Made by a program: the position numbers and the translations under genes. Below are positions 15,829 to 19,864 of a stretch of 19,864 nt of DNA, in pieces. The notes beneath the pieces are model-generated. The model did no database searches. It saw nothing but the letters and a program-made list of their open reading frames with translations, and was not told where the DNA came from. Numbering within the stretch: position 1 is the stretch's first letter; every line of letters starts with the position of its first letter. The DNA is from JSC-12 sp033764965 (GTDB lineage Bacteria > Cyanobacteriota > Cyanobacteriia > Leptolyngbyales > Leptolyngbyaceae), in the NCBI GenBank assembly GCA_033764965.1, contig JANRIN010000078.1:1-19864 (forward strand), given 5' to 3'.

Positions 15829-15998
15829 GATATGCAGATACCTGAACTTAAAGATACCTACAATTCTAGACCTTAAAACCAGGATTACCCAAACCTGAAA
15901 ACTCGCTGTGATGGCTGATTGGACGGTGCTCTGACCTAACTAACCCAGGGTTCCCGTTCTTTTGACTTTTAGGTATCTGGATGTCTGGGTGTCTAGAC
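15818..15998. repeat. Cluster of repeated sites upstream of parA (candidate parS)
   Basis: Repeated elements: CTGGATGTCGAG (15818-15829) and the related CTGGATGTCT (15977-15986); AGATACCT at 15836-15843 and 15852-15859, with its complement AGGTATCT at 15971-15978; and CTAGAC-type sites, including the palindrome GTCTAGAC (15991-15998). The exact 12-mer recurs at 14908-14919 next to GGTATCTAC inside the RHH-like gene. A centromere or iteron-like role is inferred. Confidence 0.5.
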
Positions 15999-16123
15999 TC
16001 CGATCTGCTCGCGGTGTGTGGCTTCCGTCTCAGTGGGAAACGGCTGGCAATTAAGTTTCATATATTTTTCCGACTCCGGGGGATGGGTGAATGCTTTCAT
16101 GGGCAAACAAGTGACGATCGCCC

Positions 16124-17341
16124 ATGTGGAACTGGAACCCTCGCCCCAAGCCTCCTCCTCCGTCGGAGGAGCAGATTCGTGCCAAAGTCTATGAACTTTG
16201 GAAAGCTCGTGGGTTTGTGGGCAGTTCACCAGATGAAGACCGACTGAAGGCGATCGCGCTGCTGCAAGAAGCTGCCGCAACGCCTGGGCACAAACACCGT
16301 TTGCAGGACTGGGGCAATAAAGACGATCGCGAATTTGCCCTGAAGGTTAAACAGTTTCACTGGGAACGCCTCAAAACTGTCATTTCTGCCTTCGGGTTAG
16401 CCGCCACTATCTTTGCCGGGGTTGGACTATACCTCTCTTATCACAATGGGCAGGAGCAACAAAGATTAGCTCAAGAGGAAAAACAGCTTAATACCGAACG
16501 GCTGATGACAGACCGCTTCTCCAAGGCGGTGGAGCAATTGGGCAATAAAGAGATCACGGTGCGCATCGGGGGTGTCTACGCCCTGGAACGCATTGCCAAG
16601 GATTCGCCGAAAGACCACTGGACGGTGATGGAGGTGTTGACGGCGTTCGTTAGAGAGCGATCGCCCAACCGCCAACCTGCTCCTGGGACATCAAAAAGTC
16701 AACCACCCAAGGGCAAAGTACGCGAACTGCCAGGGGTTCCGACCGATGTGCAGTCCGCCCTGACCGAGATTGGCAGCCGGAACGTATCGAAAGAAACGGA
16801 AGCGCAGAGACTCGATTTAAGCAGAACCAATCTTGCAGGGGCATTCCTCGATGGGGTCAATTTGCAAGGGGCATTCCTCTACAGTGCCAATTTGCAAGAT
16901 ACAAACCTCATAAGTGCCAATTTGCAAAAGGCAAATCTCAGCAGGGCTAATTTGCAAAAGGCAAACCTCAGCAGGGCTAATTTGCAAAAGGCATTTCTCG
17001 ACAATGCCAATTTGGAAGGGACATTCCTCGACAATGCCAATTTGGAAGGGGCATTCCTTGGCAATGCCAGTTTGGAAGGGGCGATTTTACTTGCCACTGA
17101 TCTCCGCAACACAGAAAAGCTCACCCAGTCCCAGTTACAGAGAGCAGAATCACCGCTACTCTGCAATGTGGCTTTACCCAAAGAAATCAAGATCAATCCA
17201 GATCGTGACTGTAATCGTCTACCACAAGAATTGGTCAAGCGGAATTCAAACGAATTCACCCTTGAGTCCGCTAAGAAGTTCGTAGATGAGGCACGAAAGC
17301 GCAATGGACGTGGGAGGCAACTCCGCCGCCGAATGGGATGA
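16124..17341 (+). CDS. Membrane-anchored pentapeptide-repeat protein with DUF2934-like N-terminus
   Basis: A 405-residue protein. Residues 14-50 (EEQIRAKVYELWKARG...) resemble DUF2934. A single membrane segment follows at about 84-105, then a conserved module (about 129-178: DRFSKAVEQLGNK, VRIGGVYALERIAKDSPKDHWTVMEVLTAFVRER), found in many bacterial pentapeptide-repeat proteins. Pentapeptide repeats of the A(N/D)LxxA type run from about 228 to 325 and should form a right-handed beta-helix. A conserved C-terminal cap (LLATDLRNT, PLLCNVALP, INPDRDCN) ends the protein. The molecular function of this group is unknown; repeats often mediate protein contacts. It shares all modules except DUF2934 with the gene at 18645-19826, showing duplication. 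The repeats are strongly similar at DNA level (30-base units). No clear ribosome site marks the ATG, so the start is moderately sure. Confidence 0.8.
   Translation: MWNWNPRPKPPPPSEEQIRAKVYELWKARGFVGSSPDEDRLKAIALLQEAAATPGHKHRLQDWGNKDDREFALKVKQFHWERLKTVISAFGLAATIFAGVGLYLSYHNGQEQQRLAQEEKQLNTERLMTDRFSKAVEQLGNKEITVRIGGVYALERIAKDSPKDHWTVMEVLTAFVRERSPNRQPAPGTSKSQPPKGKVRELPGVPTDVQSALTEIGSRNVSKETEAQRLDLSRTNLAGAFLDGVNLQGAFLYSANLQDTNLISANLQKANLSRANLQKANLSRANLQKAFLDNANLEGTFLDNANLEGAFLGNASLEGAILLATDLRNTEKLTQSQLQRAESPLLCNVALPKEIKINPDRDCNRLPQELVKRNSNEFTLESAKKFVDEARKRNGRGRQLRRRMG
16815..17090 (+). repeat. Tandem 30-base units encoding pentapeptide repeats
   Basis: About nine 30-base units (two pentapeptides each) with a GCCAATTTGCAA or GCTAATTTGCAA core. 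Two neighbouring units are nearly identical around 16930-16990, a sign of recent slippage or unequal recombination. Confidence 0.8.
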
Positions 17342-17385
17342 TTGTGTTTATCTAGTGCAACGCCCCATTCCTACTGTGACAGATC

Positions 17386-17633
17386 TCGACAGTGCCAATT
17401 TGCAAGGAGCAATCTTACTTGCCACTGATTTTCGCAACACACAAGTGCTATCTAGTCCCAGTTAGAGAGATCAGACCCACCGCTGTTGTGCAATGTGGCT
17501 TTGCCTCCAGCTATCAAAGTCAACCCCAATCGCGACTGCGATCTCCCCCCAAGAATTGGTCAAGCGGTATTCCTTCAGCCTTGAGGACGCGAAGCGGGAT
17601 GTCAACGAGTCCCGTCAGCAGCAATGGAAGTAG
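17386..17633 (+). pseudogene. Decayed C-terminal remnant of a pentapeptide-repeat gene
   Basis: The frame changes at least twice while keeping homology to the intact neighbour's C-terminus: DSANLQGAILLATDFRNT, then a stop; PPLLCNVALPPAIKVNPNRDC in a second frame; and QELVKRYSFSLEDAKRDV...QQQWK in a third, ending in TAG at 17631-17633. Its order and spacing match residues about 310-395 of the upstream protein, so it is a partial duplicate that has picked up frameshifts. It starts 45 bases after the intact gene ends. The overlapping 107-residue open frame is in the wrong phase and is not a gene. Confidence 0.8.
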
Positions 17634-17790
17634 GGGGAACGACAAGAGGTATGGTCGCGCCTTTGGCGATCGGTTCCGTGACCTTTGCCAAGCCGCGATC
17701 GGAGCGTTAAACTGAACGACAATCCACGCAGCGCAAGAATAATTCTCCAGACCTAGTCGAGAGCCTGAACAATTCTGTCATTGCAAGTAT

Positions 17791-18324
17791 ATGAAACTCC
17801 CTCTATTCCTCGTCTTGGCTACCCTTGTTGCCGCCCCAGTCTGTGCCCAAGAAGTCATCCCCAACCGGCTGATTGACTACGGCAAATTCAGAGACATTGT
17901 GGTTCGGTCTGAGGATGAACGAGAATCCAGGCGACTCACCGAGGCTCAGTTCATGGCAATGATGAAAGAGCCGGGAATTGTGTTGCTAGATGCTCGCAGT
18001 GAATCTAGATATGCTCTCCGGCGCATCAAAGGGGCGATCAATCTGCCGTTTACAGAATTTACAGAACAATCCCTTGCTGCTGTAATTCCCCACAAGAACA
18101 CCAAGATCCTGATCTATTGCAATAACAATTTTGCAGGTAGCCCGACTGCCTTTGCCTCCAAGGCTCCTGCGGCTTCTCTAAACCTGTCCACCTATATGTC
18201 TTTGAAAGCTTACGGGTACAACAATGTATTTGAGTTGGGTCCTTTGCTAGATGTGTCTACCACCCAAATTCCCTTTGAGGGGCGAGAGGTTAGTCATCAT
18301 CCTGCACCCGTGAGTGGCGGGTAA
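17791..18324 (+). CDS. Periplasmic rhodanese-like protein
   Basis: A 177-residue protein with an N-terminal signal peptide (MKLPLFLVLATLVAAPVCA, probable cleavage before Gln20) and a single rhodanese domain (about 50-155). Family features are visible: GIVLLDARSESRYALRRIKGAINLPF (62-87), then the strand ILIYC with the presumed persulfide-forming Cys110 and active-site loop CNNNFAGS, then MSLKAYGYNNVFELGPL near the end. Rhodaneses move sulfane sulfur or bind anions; a periplasmic one could handle thiosulfate or protein thiols, but the substrate is unknown. The loop lacks the usual C-x-x-G-x-R pattern, so activity is uncertain. It sits between two decayed genes and two pentapeptide genes with no evident operon partner. 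Confidence 0.8.
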   Translation: MKLPLFLVLATLVAAPVCAQEVIPNRLIDYGKFRDIVVRSEDERESRRLTEAQFMAMMKEPGIVLLDARSESRYALRRIKGAINLPFTEFTEQSLAAVIPHKNTKILIYCNNNFAGSPTAFASKAPAASLNLSTYMSLKAYGYNNVFELGPLLDVSTTQIPFEGREVSHHPAPVSGG

Positions 18325-18391
18325 ATCTGCTCCCAGGCTGCCGGTGGGATGGGTTGAGTGCGCGATCTCCCCTGTCCAGTCTTCCCCATAA

Positions 18392-18644
18392 TGCCAACTG
18401 ATTGACTTGTGGCTGCATCGCTTCAAAAGCCCCACCTACCCAGCGGGACTATCGGTACGATGTTCAAGACTTTTTGCTGTTTGTGGGCAGCTTGAAATGG
18501 AAAGACTTGCAGCCCCGGAGTGCAGTTGAAGGTTAGGCTCCGTTGCATGTGGTGCAGGCTTCGCTCGGTCACAGCAACCCAGCCACTACCGGGCGTTATC
18601 TCCATGCGCGACCGGGCGATGACAGTGGGCGCTATTTGGGATAG
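18392..18644 (+). pseudogene. Tyrosine recombinase remnant (N- and C-terminal pieces)
   Basis: QLIDLWLHRF, then after a frameshift TQRDYRYDVQDFLLFVGSL, matches the N-terminal core-binding domain of XerC/D-like integrases. A stop follows at about 18533. After a missing central portion, HVVQASLGHSNPATTGRYLHARPGDD...YLG and a stop match the integrase C-terminus, with the LGH motif and the nucleophile Tyr in GRYLHA. About two thirds of a normal gene is gone, so it cannot be active. It ends one base before the stop of the converging pentapeptide gene. Confidence 0.8.
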
Positions 18645-19826
18645 TTAGGGATGGGGTGGTGGGATCTTTTCTGCCTCCCATTGCTTCTGCTTCGCCTTGT
18701 TCACGACTTGAGTTGCCTCTTCTAGCGACATCCCACCAAATAGCTCAACTAATTTTTGAGGCATTTGGTCACAATCTCGATGGGGATTAATGCCTGTGAT
18801 GCTGGTCGGTAGGGCGACATTGCAAAGCAGCGGGGGATTGTCGCCAGTGAGTTGGGCCAGGGTCAAGTTTTGGGTCTTGCGTAAATCCGTTGCGAGCAAG
18901 ATGCTGTCGTTCAGTTGAACGTCCCGAAAGTCTGCCCCTTGCAAGTTTGCACCTTGAAGGTTTGCCCGTTGCAAGTTAGCGTTTACAAGGTATGCCTCTT
19001 GCAGGGTAGCCTTTACAAGGTATGCCCCCTGCAAGTTAGCCTGCCGAAGGTTAGCCCCTTGTAAGTTAGCGTTTACAAGGTATGCCCCTTGCAAGTTAGT
19101 GTTCTGGAAAATTGCCATTGGCAAGTTAGCATTTAAAAGGTGTGTCGCTTGTAAATTGGATTCTTGAAGGTCTGCCCGTTCTAAGTTAGCTCCCTGAATA
19201 GATGCCTGTTGTAAATTGGCACCTTGAAGCGATGCCCGACTAAGATTGGTTCCATTCAGATCCAGGCGTTGGTCTTTGGTCTCTCGGGTGACCTCTCGTC
19301 TCCCAATCACCGTTAAGGCGGCTTGCACATCGGTGCTGACTGTGGGTTGGGCGGTTGAGGTGGGGATGGTTCGTTCCCGAACAAACGCCGTCAGCACTTC
19401 CATGATCGTCCAATGGTCTGCTGGTGAATCTTTGGCAATCCGCTCCAGCGAGTAGATCCCGCCGAGCCTGACTTCAATTTTGTCGCTGCCGAGTTGGTCG
19501 ACCGCCTTGCTGAAGCGTTCGGTGACTTGCTTATCTTCAGCGATTTCAGTATTTTGCTTTGCAACTCGAAAGTTGAGATACAAGACAACACCGCCCACAA
19601 TGGTGGCGATCGTCCCCATCCCACCCACGATCGCCTTGACGTGTTCCAGGGAGGCATCGAATTCGCGCTTATTCTCTTCTGTGGGGTTTTTATGAAGGGC
19701 TGTGGTGTCTTGATTTAAGCGGACGCTCGCAGGGATTAACAGTCCTAAGGCGATCGCAGATATGACTGCGATCCCACTCACAATGGTGGTTTCTTGGCTA
19801 AATCTGACCTTCCAGTGGGGACGCAT
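18645..19826 (-). CDS. Membrane pentapeptide-repeat protein, paralogue of the gene at 16124
   Basis: A protein of about 393 residues. Two membrane segments (about 14-35 and 64-85) come first, then the shared module (VTERFSKAVDQLGSDKIEVR, LGGIYSLERIAKDSP, ADHWTIMEVLTAFVRER), a run of A(N/D)LxxA pentapeptides (about 185-315, including repeated QGAYLVNANL), and the C-terminal cap (LLATDLRKT, PLLCNVALP, INPHRDCD). It is therefore a paralogue of the plus-strand pentapeptide gene, with a different N-terminal anchor and no DUF2934-like part. I prefer the ATG at 19826 because TGAGGA lies 7 bases upstream (plus 19834-19839). A GTG at 19847 is possible, and the frame stays open to the window edge, so a start beyond the window cannot be excluded. 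Its function is unknown; protein contact at the membrane is inferred. Confidence 0.8.
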   Translation of the reverse strand: MRPHWKVRFSQETTIVSGIAVISAIALGLLIPASVRLNQDTTALHKNPTEENKREFDASLEHVKAIVGGMGTIATIVGGVVLYLNFRVAKQNTEIAEDKQVTERFSKAVDQLGSDKIEVRLGGIYSLERIAKDSPADHWTIMEVLTAFVRERTIPTSTAQPTVSTDVQAALTVIGRREVTRETKDQRLDLNGTNLSRASLQGANLQQASIQGANLERADLQESNLQATHLLNANLPMAIFQNTNLQGAYLVNANLQGANLRQANLQGAYLVKATLQEAYLVNANLQRANLQGANLQGADFRDVQLNDSILLATDLRKTQNLTLAQLTGDNPPLLCNVALPTSITGINPHRDCDQMPQKLVELFGGMSLEEATQVVNKAKQKQWEAEKIPPPHP

Positions 19827-19864
19827 TCGCGTGTCCTCATAGCTCACACTACCAATGATGTGCT

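Larger units (their letters stand above)
15772..16123. other. Intergenic region between parA and pentapeptide gene
   Basis: A 352-base divergent spacer. The parA-proximal part (15783-15998) is filled with the promoter, operator-like repeat and candidate partition sites. The remaining 125 bases before the pentapeptide gene show no clear promoter or RNA gene. Confidence 0.6.

Noticed and set aside
16815..17090. 30-base tandem repeats as CRISPR
   Set aside because: Units abut without spacers and encode pentapeptide repeats in frame.
17392..17715. 107-residue open frame after the pentapeptide gene
   Set aside because: Homology to the pentapeptide C-terminus runs through the other phases with frameshifts; this frame has no family-like sequence.

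Overview
The window is cyanobacterial in character. The octamer GCGATCGC (HIP1) and its core GCGATC recur in almost every gene and spacer. It also has cyanobacterial gene types: DUF4114 proteins, a DUF4278 small protein, long pentapeptide-repeat proteins with a conserved N-terminal module, and in-frame CCCCTCTCCC palindromes that encode LTP..P..GRG-type peptides. No rRNA, tRNA, CRISPR array or intact insertion sequence was seen. The mix suggests a variable chromosomal island or a plasmid of a filamentous cyanobacterium; genus cannot be told.

Layout. (1) 1-5260, minus strand: a SNF2-type helicase followed, with a 4-base ATGA overlap, by a large adenine-specific DNA methyltransferase that runs off the left edge. 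Gene order and domain types fit the first two genes (drmD, drmMI) of a class 1 DISARM anti-phage island; the defining drmA/drmB/drmC genes would lie left of the window. (2) 5813-13082, plus strand: a small six-cysteine secreted protein, a 1879-residue protein (two DUF4114 domains, an 18-residue helical repeat array, a subtilisin-like protease with intact Asp/His/Ser, a glycine zipper, a second 18-residue array, and about eight C-terminal repeats), then a SurA/parvulin-like peptidyl-prolyl isomerase with no signal peptide. The last two look like an exported giant and its chaperone, of the sort linked to type I secretion; no transporter is in the window. (3) 13453-16010: a DUF4278 protein, a short tyrosine recombinase with all catalytic residues, and a parA plus ribbon-helix-helix pair with repeated sites and an operator-like promoter upstream. 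This is a plasmid-like maintenance and recombination block. (4) 16124-19847: two related membrane-anchored pentapeptide-repeat proteins facing each other, with a decayed third pentapeptide copy, a periplasmic rhodanese and a decayed tyrosine recombinase between them, which points to past duplication and recombination.

The most unusual items are the two gap-free 18-residue repeat arrays (15 and 9 units) on either side of the embedded protease, the two in-frame palindromic-repeat insertions in the methyltransferase next to its catalytic motifs, and the repeated sites around the parA promoter, one of which recurs inside the partner gene.
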